Assembly (NCBI RefSeq): GCF_000384315.1 | Contig: NZ_ARVW01000001.1 | Coordinates: 3,109,746-3,173,745, forward strand | Direction of reading: 5' to 3' | Source: Amycolatopsis nigrescens CSC17Ta-90 | Lineage (GTDB): Bacteria > Actinomycetota > Actinomycetes > Mycobacteriales > Pseudonocardiaceae | Length of the DNA: 64,000 bases | In this document: positions 41,241 to 49,433 of the stretch, in pieces | Layout of the letters: every line of letters begins with the position of its first letter | Position numbering within the stretch: position 1 is the stretch's first letter | Made by a program: the position numbers and the translations under genes | The notes under the pieces: model-generated | What the model was told of the DNA's origin: nothing | The model's input: only the letters and a program-made list of their open reading frames with translations | Database searches by the model: none

Positions 41241-41861
41241 TCAGGGGCCGGTGATGCCGTCGAACATGACTCGGATGCCGGCCGCGATCCAGCGGTCGCG
41301 CTGGGCGGCCGGGTCGGTGGCGGTGAGCAGGGACAGCCCGCAGGAGATGATCACGCCGACCAGCGCCTGCGCGGTGATCTCCACATCCAGGTCCGCCGGC
41401 AGGAAACCCTTGCGCACCCCGTTCTCCAGGTACATCGCGGTGCCCTGCGCGATCCCGTCGTAGGTCTGCAGGGTCAGCTCGGTCATCTCCGGGTCCGCGC
41501 TGAGCGCCTCCACGAACAGCAGCCGCACCAGTTCGGGGTCCTCCACGAACAGCGTGAACATGCGCTCGCAGATCTGCTCGCACTGCGCCCGGTACTCGGC
41601 CAGCGTCTCGGTGGCGTTGGGATCGGCCAGCGCCATCACCGACATCAGCCGCTCGGCCGCGTTGGCCAGCACGTGCACCAGGATGTCCCGCTTGTTCGCG
41701 AAGTACCGGTAGAACGTGCCGTGCCCGATGCCGAGCTCGTTCGCGATGTCCGCGATCCCGGCCGCGTGGTACCCGCGCTCGGTGAACACCTTGAAGGCCG
41801 CGTGCACGATGTCCGCGCGCCGCTGTTCGGCACGTTCGGCCGCTCGATCCGCTGTTGTCAT
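41241..41861 (-). CDS. TetR-family regulator at end of FMO operon
   Basis: 206 residues. Helix-turn-helix at about 18-62 (GIADIANELGIGHGTFYRYF); C-terminal helical ligand domain. It is transcribed in the same direction as, and 44 bp after, the SDR gene, so it may be the last gene of the FMO-FMO-SDR unit and its autoregulator. ATG 41861. It is also a candidate for one of the palindromic sites nearby, but no such site lies directly at its own start. Confidence 0.87.
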   Translation of the reverse strand: MTTADRAAERAEQRRADIVHAAFKVFTERGYHAAGIADIANELGIGHGTFYRYFANKRDILVHVLANAAERLMSVMALADPNATETLAEYRAQCEQICERMFTLFVEDPELVRLLFVEALSADPEMTELTLQTYDGIAQGTAMYLENGVRKGFLPADLDVEITAQALVGVIISCGLSLLTATDPAAQRDRWIAAGIRVMFDGITGP

Positions 41862-41905
41862 CGCGATCAGTATCCCACTTCAGCGAACCCGGCCCGGCCG
41901 GCATG

Positions 41906-42796
41906 TCAGCGCCCGGGACCGGCGAACTCGTACTCGACCCCGGTGAGCTCCTCGGACAACGCCCACAGCCGCCGCTGCACACCTTCATCGCGGGAAGCCG
42001 AGTTGGACCGGACCCGGTGCGGATACCCCCACAGCTCACCCGGCCCGTCCGGGCCGACGAACGAACCGCCGGGCAGCTCGGGCACGGTCGCCGCGTACAG
42101 GCTGGGCAGCGCGCCACGCTCGGCGGGCTGGGCGAACAACCGGTTCGCCAGTCCCATCGGCAGGTCCTGGATCGACTCGGTACGGCCCTGCAGATTGGTG
42201 TCCGAGTAGCCGGGATGCGCGGCGTACGCGCGCACCGGCGAACCGGCCGCAGCGAGCCTGCGCTGCAGTTCGTAGGCGAACATCAGGTTCGCCAGCTTCG
42301 ACTGGCCGTAGGCGGCCCAACGCCGGTAGCCCTTCGACCAGTTCGGGTCCGTCAGCCGGATCCGGCCGATGCGGTGCATGAAACTGCTCATCGTGACCAC
42401 CCGGTCGGTGATCCGGCCGAGCAGCAGCCCGGTCAGCGCGAAATGCCCGAGGTGGTTCACCCCGAACTGGGTGTCGAACCCGTCCTCGGTGCGCCCGCGC
42501 GGCACCGCCATCAGCCCGGCGTTGTTGATCAGCACGTCCACCTGCTCGGTGGTCGAGTCCGCGAACGAACGCACCGAAGCCAGGCTGGCCAGATCCACCT
42601 GGCGCACCTCGACGTCCCCGGTCATCCCGGCGGCCGCTTCCTTGCCCTTGTCCACGTTGCGGCAGGCCAGCACCACATGCGCGCCCGCGCCGGCCAGCCG
42701 TTTGGCCGCGATCAGGCCGAGCCCGCTGTTCGCGCCGGTGACCACGGCCGTGCGCCCGCTCTGGTCCGGAATATCGGACGCTGTCCATTTGGCCAT
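41906..42796 (-). CDS. Short-chain dehydrogenase/reductase (retinol-dehydrogenase-like)
   Basis: 296 residues. NAD(P)-binding TGANSGLG, NNAG, and active-site YGQSK with an upstream Ser (MSSF). The family oxidises or reduces alcohols and ketones. Its ATG shares one base with the stop of the FMO gene upstream (TGATG), so it probably acts on the product or substrate of that monooxygenase. A much longer ORF through the neighbouring frame is rejected. Confidence 0.9.
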   Translation of the reverse strand: MAKWTASDIPDQSGRTAVVTGANSGLGLIAAKRLAGAGAHVVLACRNVDKGKEAAAGMTGDVEVRQVDLASLASVRSFADSTTEQVDVLINNAGLMAVPRGRTEDGFDTQFGVNHLGHFALTGLLLGRITDRVVTMSSFMHRIGRIRLTDPNWSKGYRRWAAYGQSKLANLMFAYELQRRLAAAGSPVRAYAAHPGYSDTNLQGRTESIQDLPMGLANRLFAQPAERGALPSLYAATVPELPGGSFVGPDGPGELWGYPHRVRSNSASRDEGVQRRLWALSEELTGVEYEFAGPGR

Positions 42797-44316
42797 CAGT
42801 GAACCCCTGTTTTGTACTCGTAGTCGTCGAGATCGAAATGCCGGCTGCGCCAGCGTGCCTCCAGCACGGTGGACGGCCGGATGTAGGGCATGTCGCCGTG
42901 GGAGTTCACGTAGTAGGTGCGCAGCCCACGGTTCTGTTCCCGGAAGTAGTAGGCGATGTTCGCGCCGCGTTTGCGGACCCTGGCATGGTAGGTGTCGTGC
43001 GCCGACTGGCGCACTTCCGCGGACGTGGCTCCGCGGCGGCGCGCCTCGGTGATCGCGCGGACCGCGTGCCGCGAGGTGATCTCCACCAGCGCGTGCCAGC
43101 CGGTGCCGGTCCAGGAGTACGGGCCGACCAGCATCCAGCGGTTCGGCAGTTTCGGCACGCTCACGCTTTCGTAAGCCTGCAAACGGTTCGCCGCGTAGAA
43201 CTCGCCGAGGTCGAACCCGTCCCGGCCGACCACCGCGCCCGGCCGATAGCTCTCCGGGTCCGAGAACAGCTCGTAACCGGTGGCCAGCACGATCATGTCG
43301 AACTCGTGCCGCGCCCCGTCCGCGGTGCGCAGCCCGGTCTCGGTGAACCGCTCGATCGGGGTGGTGACCAGTTCGGTGTTGGGCCGGTTGAAGGTGCGCA
43401 GGAAGGTGTTCGACAGGGTCGGGCGCTTGCCGAGCGGGCCGTAGCCGGGGAGCAGCGCCCGCCGCACCTTTTCGTCCCGCACCACCCGGCGCAGGTACCA
43501 GCGGTAGGCGCGTTTGGCGCCGGCGTCCATCAACCGCATCGCCCGCGCCGCGATCGGCAGCGGCGCGTACACCGCCGCCCGCAGCAGCAACTCCACTCCG
43601 AGCAGCATGATGCCGTGCAACAGCGACATCAGGCCGGGCAGCCGGAGCGCGGCCCGCGCGGCGGGCGGGATCTCGAAGTCGGGCTTGGGCAGGCACCACA
43701 CCGGGGTCCGCTGGAACACCACGAGCTTCGCTACCTCCCCGGCGATGGACGGGGTGATCTGCACCGAGCTGGCGCCCGTTCCGATCACCGCGACCCGCTT
43801 GCCGGTGTGCCGGTAGCCGTGGTCCCAGCTGGTCGGCCGCTGGATCTTGCCGGTGAACCCGGCGAGGCCGGGGATGCCGGGATCGTCCTTGGGGTTGATG
43901 AACGCGCCCACCGCGTTGATCACGAACCGGGCGGTGAGCACCGGTCCATCGGCCGTGTGCAGCCGCCACAGGTGCCCTGGCTCGTCCCATTCTTCGCGCA
44001 TCACCTCGGTGTGGAACCGCAGGTGCTTGCCGAGACCGAAGCGGTCGGCCACGTCCTGGTGGTACGCCTTGACCTCGGCGCCTCTGGCGAAAACCCTGGT
44101 CCAGTCCGGATTGCGGGCGAAGGAGTACTGGTAGGCGATCGACGGGATGTCCACTCCGATGCCGGGGTAGGTGTTGTCGCGCCAGCTGCCGCCCACCTCG
44201 TCGGCCCGTTCCAGGATCGCGAAGTCGTCGATGCCGGCCTCCCGCAGCCGCACCCCGGCGGCGATCCCGCCGGGGCCCGCCCCGATCACGACGACTTCGT
44301 GGTCGGGCTGAGCCAT
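42796..44316 (-). CDS. Flavin-containing (Baeyer-Villiger-like) monooxygenase 1
   Basis: 506 residues. FAD-binding GAGPGG near the N-terminus, GSWRDNTYPG, NADPH-binding GTGASS and an ATGYE motif. The Baeyer-Villiger fingerprint F-x-G-x3-H-x3-W is present except that Arg replaces the His (FTGKIQRPTSW). It inserts oxygen next to a carbonyl or oxidises a heteroatom. It is a paralogue of the next gene (44286-45851), with which it overlaps by 31 bp, and is coupled to the SDR gene. It resembles the mycobacterial FMO group that includes MymA. Confidence 0.9.
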   Translation of the reverse strand: MAQPDHEVVVIGAGPGGIAAGVRLREAGIDDFAILERADEVGGSWRDNTYPGIGVDIPSIAYQYSFARNPDWTRVFARGAEVKAYHQDVADRFGLGKHLRFHTEVMREEWDEPGHLWRLHTADGPVLTARFVINAVGAFINPKDDPGIPGLAGFTGKIQRPTSWDHGYRHTGKRVAVIGTGASSVQITPSIAGEVAKLVVFQRTPVWCLPKPDFEIPPAARAALRLPGLMSLLHGIMLLGVELLLRAAVYAPLPIAARAMRLMDAGAKRAYRWYLRRVVRDEKVRRALLPGYGPLGKRPTLSNTFLRTFNRPNTELVTTPIERFTETGLRTADGARHEFDMIVLATGYELFSDPESYRPGAVVGRDGFDLGEFYAANRLQAYESVSVPKLPNRWMLVGPYSWTGTGWHALVEITSRHAVRAITEARRRGATSAEVRQSAHDTYHARVRKRGANIAYYFREQNRGLRTYYVNSHGDMPYIRPSTVLEARWRSRHFDLDDYEYKTGVH

Positions 44317-45851
44317 TCGCTACGCACCTCCCCGTTCGCAGTGGCACCGGTGGCGCCGGCGGTGAGCGTGCGGTAGCGGTAGTCGTCCAGCGAGAACCGG
44401 CGGCTGGACAGCCATGCCTGGGTGGCTGTGGTGGGGCGCAGCAGCGAGAAGTCCCCGTGGTGGTCGATGTAGTAGGTGTTCGCCCCGCTGCAGTTGTTGC
44501 TGAACAGCAGCGACCGGCTCGCCCGGCGGTGCGCGAACTCGAAGAACCGGTCGTTCGCCTCCTGGCTGACCTCCACCGCGGTCGCCCCCCGCCGCCTGGC
44601 CTCGGTGATCACCCGCATCGCGTGGTAGGACTGGGTTTCCACCATCACGTGCCAGGAGCTGCCGGTCCACGAAAACGGCCCGAAGATGAAGAAGCTGTTG
44701 GGCAGCTTGGGAATGCTCACGCCCTCGTAGGCCTGCACCTTCTCGGTGGCGAAGAAGTCCGCCAGGTCGAACCCGTCGCGGCCCTTCACCGGCACCTTGC
44801 GGTAGTTCTCCGGGTCGTTGGACAGCCGGAACCCGGTAGCCAGGATCAGCGTGTCCACCCGGTGCAGTTTCCCGTCCCTGGAACGGATCCCGGTCGGCGT
44901 GATCCGCTCGATGCCCTCGGTGACCAGCTCCACGTTGTCGCGGGTGTAGGTCTTGTAGTACGTGTTGGAGACGCTCGGCCGTTTGCAGCCGAACCCGTAG
45001 TCGGGGGTGAGTTTGCGGCGCAGTTCGGGGTCCTTCACCTGGGTGCGCAGGTACGCGCGGATCCCGCGTTCGGCGCCGCGCGCGATCACCGAGCCGGGTT
45101 TGCCGGAGACGATCACCCCGACCAGCAGAGCCTCCACCACGGCCGCGGTGACGGTCCGCACCACGGACTGGGTGAACGGCAGCCTGGCGAACAGCTTCCG
45201 CACCGTCGGTGAGATCTTCAGGTCCGGTTTGGCGAACACCCAGATCGCCCGGCGCTGGAACACCGTGAGCCGCTTCGCAACCTTCGCCACTTTCGGCACC
45301 ATCTGGACCGCGGTGGAACCGGTGCCGATCACCGCCACCCGCTCGCCGGTCAGGTCGTGCTCGTGGTCCCAGCGGGAGGTCTGGATGACCTTGCCGCGGA
45401 ACTCGTCGAGGCCGGGGATGTCCGGTTTCAGCGGGTCCACGAACGCGCCCAGCGCGGTCAGCACGTACCGGCAGGTCAGCACCTCGTCACCGAGGTGGAT
45501 CCGCCAGAGGTGGTGCCGCTCGTCCCAGACCCTGGCGGTCATCTCGGTGTTCAGCCGGATGTGCGGGCGCAGGCCGTATTTGTCCGCGCAGTGGTCGATG
45601 TAGGCCTTGACCTCGCCGCCCTTGGGGAAGACCCGGCTCCAGTCCGGGTTCTTCTCGAAGGAGAACTGGTAGGTGAACGACGGCAGGTCCACCGCGACGT
45701 CCGGGTAGGTGTTGTCCCGCCAGGTCCCGCCGATGTCGGCGGCCCGCTCGATGATCAGGAAGTCGGTGATCCCGGCGCGTTTCGCCGCGATCCCGGCGCC
45801 GAGACCGCCGAATCCCGCGCCGACGATGATGATCTCGTGGTCCGGCCGCAT
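44286..45851 (-). CDS. Flavin-containing (Baeyer-Villiger-like) monooxygenase 2
   Basis: 521 residues. GAGFGG, GTWRDNTYPD, GTGSTA and ILATGF are the dinucleotide-binding and FMO motifs. The fingerprint F-x-G-x3-H-x3-W has Gln in place of His (FRGKVIQTSRW). ATG 45851 has GGAGG six bases upstream and is preferred over 45947. It is the first gene of the FMO-FMO-SDR-TetR unit and a clear paralogue of the following gene. The substrate is unknown; the setting suggests lipid or envelope metabolism. Confidence 0.9.
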   Translation of the reverse strand: MRPDHEIIIVGAGFGGLGAGIAAKRAGITDFLIIERAADIGGTWRDNTYPDVAVDLPSFTYQFSFEKNPDWSRVFPKGGEVKAYIDHCADKYGLRPHIRLNTEMTARVWDERHHLWRIHLGDEVLTCRYVLTALGAFVDPLKPDIPGLDEFRGKVIQTSRWDHEHDLTGERVAVIGTGSTAVQMVPKVAKVAKRLTVFQRRAIWVFAKPDLKISPTVRKLFARLPFTQSVVRTVTAAVVEALLVGVIVSGKPGSVIARGAERGIRAYLRTQVKDPELRRKLTPDYGFGCKRPSVSNTYYKTYTRDNVELVTEGIERITPTGIRSRDGKLHRVDTLILATGFRLSNDPENYRKVPVKGRDGFDLADFFATEKVQAYEGVSIPKLPNSFFIFGPFSWTGSSWHVMVETQSYHAMRVITEARRRGATAVEVSQEANDRFFEFAHRRASRSLLFSNNCSGANTYYIDHHGDFSLLRPTTATQAWLSSRRFSLDDYRYRTLTAGATGATANGEVRSEWLSPTTKSS

Positions 45852-45906
45852 CAGTATCCTCCCTTGTGGACGGTCTCGTCCTCGCTTGGGCGCAGCCACG
45901 GCGAAG

Positions 45907-46011
45907 TTGTGCACAGTCGCCCCGGCCTGTGCATAACCGCCCCGCACATCCCGGCCCGCCCGGCACGCGGCGCTAGACTGGAGCGGGGCCGCCCCCCGGG
46001 AGTGGTGGGGG
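45907..46011. repeat. Flanking repeat element, copy B
   Basis: TTGTGCACAG (45907) and CTGTGCATAA (45927) form an inverted pair of DnaA-box-like sites. The core TAGACTGGAGCGGGGCCGCC starts at 45974 and continues CCCCGGGAGTGGTGGGGG. It has the same orientation and internal spacing as copy A (41081-41184). It sits in the 250-bp gap upstream of FMO2; nothing else is evident in that gap. Confidence 0.65.
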
Positions 46012-46101
46012 CTGCGCGGACGCGCCGAACCCCAAGAACGATCACGTCGAGCCGCTGACCGACCCCGCCATCCGCGCCGGTGCCCGGCACCCGTGCGCCG
46101 G

Positions 46102-47118
46102 TCACGGGGTCACCTCGCGGATGAACGCGCCGAGGTCGCGGATCGCTTCGCGGCCCTGGGGCAGGAAGTCCGCGGCAGCCTGGAAGACGTGCACCTGATC
46201 GGCCCACACCTGCAACCTGGCCGGCACCCCGGCGGCGGCCAGCCGCTCGGCCATCAGCTCGGCGTCCGGCAGCAGCAGTTCGGTCGAGCCGACCTGGATC
46301 AGGCTCGGCGGCAGCGCGCTCAGGTCTTCGTCCACAGGGGACACCAGCGGACCTGGCGAGCCCTCCACCAGCACCCTGGCCCTGGTCCGCTCGGCCAGTT
46401 CCCCGATCGCCTCCAGCGCGCCGGGCGGGAACAGCGGGTCCCGGGTGGCATTCGGGTGCACCGCCTTGCCCGCCGGGTCGAGGTCGGTCAGCGGGGACAG
46501 CGCCGCGATCCCGGCCGGCCGCGGCAGGCCCTTCTCGAGCAGGGCGAGCGCGACCACGAAGGCGAGGTAACCGCCGGCCGAGTCGCCGGCGATCACGATC
46601 CGGTCCGGGGAGAAGCCCCGGTCCAGCAGCCAGCGGTAGCCGGTCACCCCATCGGTGACCGCGGAGCTGATCGGCGCGGCCGGCAGCATCCGGTAGTCCA
46701 CCGCCAGCACCGGCGCGGCCCCGGCCGCGGAGATACTGGACACCAGCCGCCGGTGCGTGCACAGCCCGCAGCAGACGAACGCGCCGCCGTGCAGGTACAG
46801 GATCGCCCGGCTGGCCCCGGTTTCCGGCACGCCGGGGCCGCGAAGCCATTCGGCGCGGCAGTCGGCCAGCCGGACCGGCTCGCGTACGGTGCCACGCCGG
46901 GCGCGCAGCACCACCGCGATCCGGTCCACCAGCCAGAACGGCCATGGCAAGCCGGGCCACCGGGCGTACAGCGCCAGCACCGGCCGGACCAGGACCCGCA
47001 GGAACACCGCCAGCAACTTCGACCCCCTGCTGGCACCCCCTTTGTGCTCGATCACCGGGCCGGGAGGCGTCGCCCGTTCGGCCTTCGCGGTCGCTCCCTC
47101 GGCGGCGAACTCCGCCAT
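46102..47118 (-). CDS. Alpha/beta hydrolase of HSL/LipR type
   Basis: 338 residues. Oxyanion motif LHGGAF (HGG), nucleophile GDSAGG and a C-terminal His in VHVF: the hormone-sensitive-lipase (LipR/LipH) family of esterases. ATG 47118 has GGGAGGAG five bases upstream, chosen over the in-frame start at 47256. The promoter region holds the CGGAATGA-N4-TCATTCCG palindrome shared with the mce operon. It likely hydrolyses acyl esters in the lipid cluster. Confidence 0.9.
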   Translation of the reverse strand: MAEFAAEGATAKAERATPPGPVIEHKGGASRGSKLLAVFLRVLVRPVLALYARWPGLPWPFWLVDRIAVVLRARRGTVREPVRLADCRAEWLRGPGVPETGASRAILYLHGGAFVCCGLCTHRRLVSSISAAGAAPVLAVDYRMLPAAPISSAVTDGVTGYRWLLDRGFSPDRIVIAGDSAGGYLAFVVALALLEKGLPRPAGIAALSPLTDLDPAGKAVHPNATRDPLFPPGALEAIGELAERTRARVLVEGSPGPLVSPVDEDLSALPPSLIQVGSTELLLPDAELMAERLAAAGVPARLQVWADQVHVFQAAADFLPQGREAIRDLGAFIREVTP

Positions 47119-47134
47119 GACGACTCCTCCCATC

Positions 47135-47154
47135 CGGAATGACAAGTCATTCCG
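47135..47154. promoter_or_regulatory. Operator palindrome CGGAATGA-N4-TCATTCCG (copy 1)
   Basis: Perfect 8-bp arms (47135-47142, 47147-47154), here with spacer CAAG. It begins 17 bp upstream of the LipR-like ATG. Copy 2 is at 49392-49411, just before the mce operon. Confidence 0.7.
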
Positions 47155-47220
47155 CTCACTTTGTACCACCCCGTACGGCCACGGCCAACCCTGCGCACTT
47201 CCTCCGCTCCCGCCCGGCAC

Positions 47221-47271
47221 GGCCCAACGTGACATTCGGCTCGCTCTATGGACCAAACGTCACGTTGGGCC
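47221..47271. terminator. Long inverted repeat (CCCAACGTGACGTTTGG family)
   Basis: 19-bp arms with two mismatches (47221-47239, 47253-47271) around a 13-base loop. It lies downstream of the SDR gene (47356) and upstream of the LipR-like gene, so it likely ends the AurF-SDR transcript. Homologous to 18468-18516. Confidence 0.65.
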
Positions 47272-47355
47272 AGCCCGCCGCAGGAGAAAGGCGCCGTTCG
47301 CAGCGGTACGAACGGGCCGCTCGTGCGGAAAGGAACACGGAAAGGAACACGGGAC

Positions 47356-48198
47356 TCAGAACCGGCCGAAGCGGCGGCCGATGGCGAAGCCGGCCCTGGC
47401 CAGTACCGCATTCATCCGCTGGTAGCGAGCGCCGAGCAAACGGGGAATCGCGTCGAAGAGGTAGGCGTCCGGGCCGATCAGGATCCGCGGCTTGCCCCGC
47501 TCGACGCCTTTCACGATCGTCTCCGCGGCCCGCTCCGGGGTGGTCAGGGCGATCCGCTGGAAGTCGCGGTCCACCTTGTCCATCCGCATTTCGCCACCGG
47601 AACGCGCGTCCCGCACGATGTTCGTCTTGATCCCGCCGGGATGCACGCAGCTCACCCCCACCGGCTGCCGCTCGATCAGCATCTCCTGGCGCAGCGCCTC
47701 GGTGAACCCGCGCACCGCGAACTTCGCCGCGTTGTAGGCGCTCTGCGTCGGCACCCCGACGAAGCCGAACACACTGGACACGTTCACCAGATGCCCGTCC
47801 CCGGACGCGATCAGGTGCGGCAGGAACGCCTTGGTGCCGTGCACCACGCCCCAGAAGTTGATGTTCATCAACCAGTCGAGATCCTCCCACCGCATCTCGT
47901 CCACATTCGCCGACAGGGCCACCCCCGCGTTGTTCACCACCAGGTTGACCCCGCCGAACTCGCCGGCGACCTCCTCCGCGTGCGCCAGCACGGCGGTCCG
48001 GTCGGCCACGTTCACCTGGTACGGCAACGCCAGCGCACCCGCCTTCTCGCAGTGCGCCGCGGTGTCCGCCGCCCTCGCCATGTCCACATCGGACACCGCG
48101 AGCCTGGCACCGCGGCCGGCCAGCTCCAGCGCCAGCGCCCTGCCGATGCCCGAGCCCGCGCCGGTGATCACCGCGACCCTGTCTTCGAACCGCTTCAC
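47356..48198 (-). CDS. Short-chain dehydrogenase/reductase (SadH-like)
   Basis: 280 residues. TGAGSGIG, NNAG and active-site YNAAK with Ser in VSSV: a classical SDR. Sequence features and the C-terminal basic segment recall SDRs of mycobacterial lipid clusters such as SadH. It starts 22 bp after the AurF-type gene, so the pair is co-transcribed. It probably oxidises an alcohol made by the diiron enzyme. Confidence 0.88.
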   Translation of the reverse strand: MKRFEDRVAVITGAGSGIGRALALELAGRGARLAVSDVDMARAADTAAHCEKAGALALPYQVNVADRTAVLAHAEEVAGEFGGVNLVVNNAGVALSANVDEMRWEDLDWLMNINFWGVVHGTKAFLPHLIASGDGHLVNVSSVFGFVGVPTQSAYNAAKFAVRGFTEALRQEMLIERQPVGVSCVHPGGIKTNIVRDARSGGEMRMDKVDRDFQRIALTTPERAAETIVKGVERGKPRILIGPDAYLFDAIPRLLGARYQRMNAVLARAGFAIGRRFGRF

Positions 48199-48220
48199 GT
48201 CTGCTCGCTTTCTGCGGTGG

Positions 48221-49147
48221 CTAGCGCGGCATCAGCCGGGAACGTCGCCAGAGCGCTTTGATCAGGCGGCCTTTCAGCATCCCGGTCTCCTCGAAGAACC
48301 GGAGCATGCGCTCGGCCATGAACTGCATGGTCTGCTGGTAGTGCGGGTTGTTCATGGCCGCGCGGTGCCCGGTCAGCGGCCGGATCCCGACCGCGGCGTA
48401 TACCCGCGGGTTGACCAGCGCGATCGTGACGCCGTTCGCCGCGACGGCCAGCACCAGGCGGTTGAGCCACAATTGGAAGCGGTTCAGCTTCTCCGCGCTT
48501 CGCACGAGTTCTTCCCGCGCGAAGCTGATGTGCCGCGCTTCTTCCAGCACGTGGATCCGGTTCAGCATGCGCATATGCGGCTGGAGCGACTCGTCCACCA
48601 TGGTTTCGCGCTGGCCGCGGTCCAGGATCTCTTCGATCAGCAGCGCCATGCCGTAGCTGACCGGGCCGATCGGGATCAGCGAGATGAACTTGAACGCATG
48701 CGCCGCCAGCCACGGCTGCCGATACGCGGGCAGCCCGGACTTGCCGATGAACCGGCCGAACATGGTGGAGTGCCGGCATTCGTCACCGATCTCGGTCAAC
48801 GTGTACTGGCTGTGCCGGCTGCTCGGGTCGCCCTCGGCGACGATCCGCAGCAGCAGGTGCATCAGCGCGACCTCGGCGTAGATCCCGTAGCTCACCATGC
48901 TGACGGCTTCGTGCCGGCCGAGCTCGAGCCGCTGCTCCTGGCTCAGGCCGTCCCACAGCGAGGTGCCGTAGAGCGAGACCCGATGCTCCGGCAGGTACGG
49001 CGCGCCTTCCAGCATCGGCGCGTCCCAGTCGATGTCCACCTGGGGGTCGTAGAACTTCTCGGCCGAGGCATTCAACAGCCTCTTCGCCGTCTTCTCCCGG
49101 TCACCCACGGCCTTGCCGCGGTGACGACCGGCGGCGGTTTCGCTCAT
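48221..49147 (-). CDS. AurF-type diiron oxygenase
   Basis: 308 residues, all-helical. Diiron ligand motifs: Glu in LGRHEAVSM and EIGDECRH (E..H), then HVLEEARH (ExxxH). These match the AurF/p-aminobenzoate N-oxygenase-like ferritin-fold family. It has a C-terminal amphipathic region. The first gene of its unit, with the GATACC-N3-GGTATC operator 29 bp upstream of the ATG. It likely hydroxylates or oxidises a lipid-linked or aromatic substrate; the substrate is unknown. Confidence 0.85.
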   Translation of the reverse strand: MSETAAGRHRGKAVGDREKTAKRLLNASAEKFYDPQVDIDWDAPMLEGAPYLPEHRVSLYGTSLWDGLSQEQRLELGRHEAVSMVSYGIYAEVALMHLLLRIVAEGDPSSRHSQYTLTEIGDECRHSTMFGRFIGKSGLPAYRQPWLAAHAFKFISLIPIGPVSYGMALLIEEILDRGQRETMVDESLQPHMRMLNRIHVLEEARHISFAREELVRSAEKLNRFQLWLNRLVLAVAANGVTIALVNPRVYAAVGIRPLTGHRAAMNNPHYQQTMQFMAERMLRFFEETGMLKGRLIKALWRRSRLMPR

Positions 49148-49175
49148 CTGGATGCACCACCCCGTGCAAGTATTT

Positions 49176-49190
49176 GATACCAGCGGTATC
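49176..49190. promoter_or_regulatory. Operator palindrome GATACC-N3-GGTATC (copy 2)
   Basis: GATACCAGCGGTATC, identical to 40277-40291 except for one spacer base. It is 29 bp before the AurF-type ATG, in the divergent gap with the mce operon. Confidence 0.7.
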
Positions 49191-49391
49191 CGTTACTTCC
49201 AGTACTATCGCCTCCTGGCGACCGGGGTGTCAACAGTCACAAGGCCCGCGAGCCCCCAGATCGGGGGCTTGCGCAACGTAGTAACCCGGGTCACACTCGC
49301 TCGTTAAGATATTGAACTCGTGAGTAGGTAACACGCAACACGGCCGGAAGGGGTGCGGCGTGCGGACTGCGGAACCGATGCGACCAAGAAA

Positions 49392-49411
49392 CGGAATGAC
49401 CTATCATTCCG
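49392..49411. promoter_or_regulatory. Operator palindrome CGGAATGA-N4-TCATTCCG (copy 2)
   Basis: Perfect 8-bp arms with spacer CCTA, ending 23 bp before the first ATG of the mce operon. Same arms as 47135-47154. Confidence 0.7.
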
Positions 49412-49433
49412 CTGCCCTGCCCAGTGTGGGCCG

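Noticed and set aside
41906..44347. 813-residue extension of the SDR ORF
   Set aside because: The extension is the FMO gene in another frame; ATG 42796 with TGATG overlap begins the SDR.
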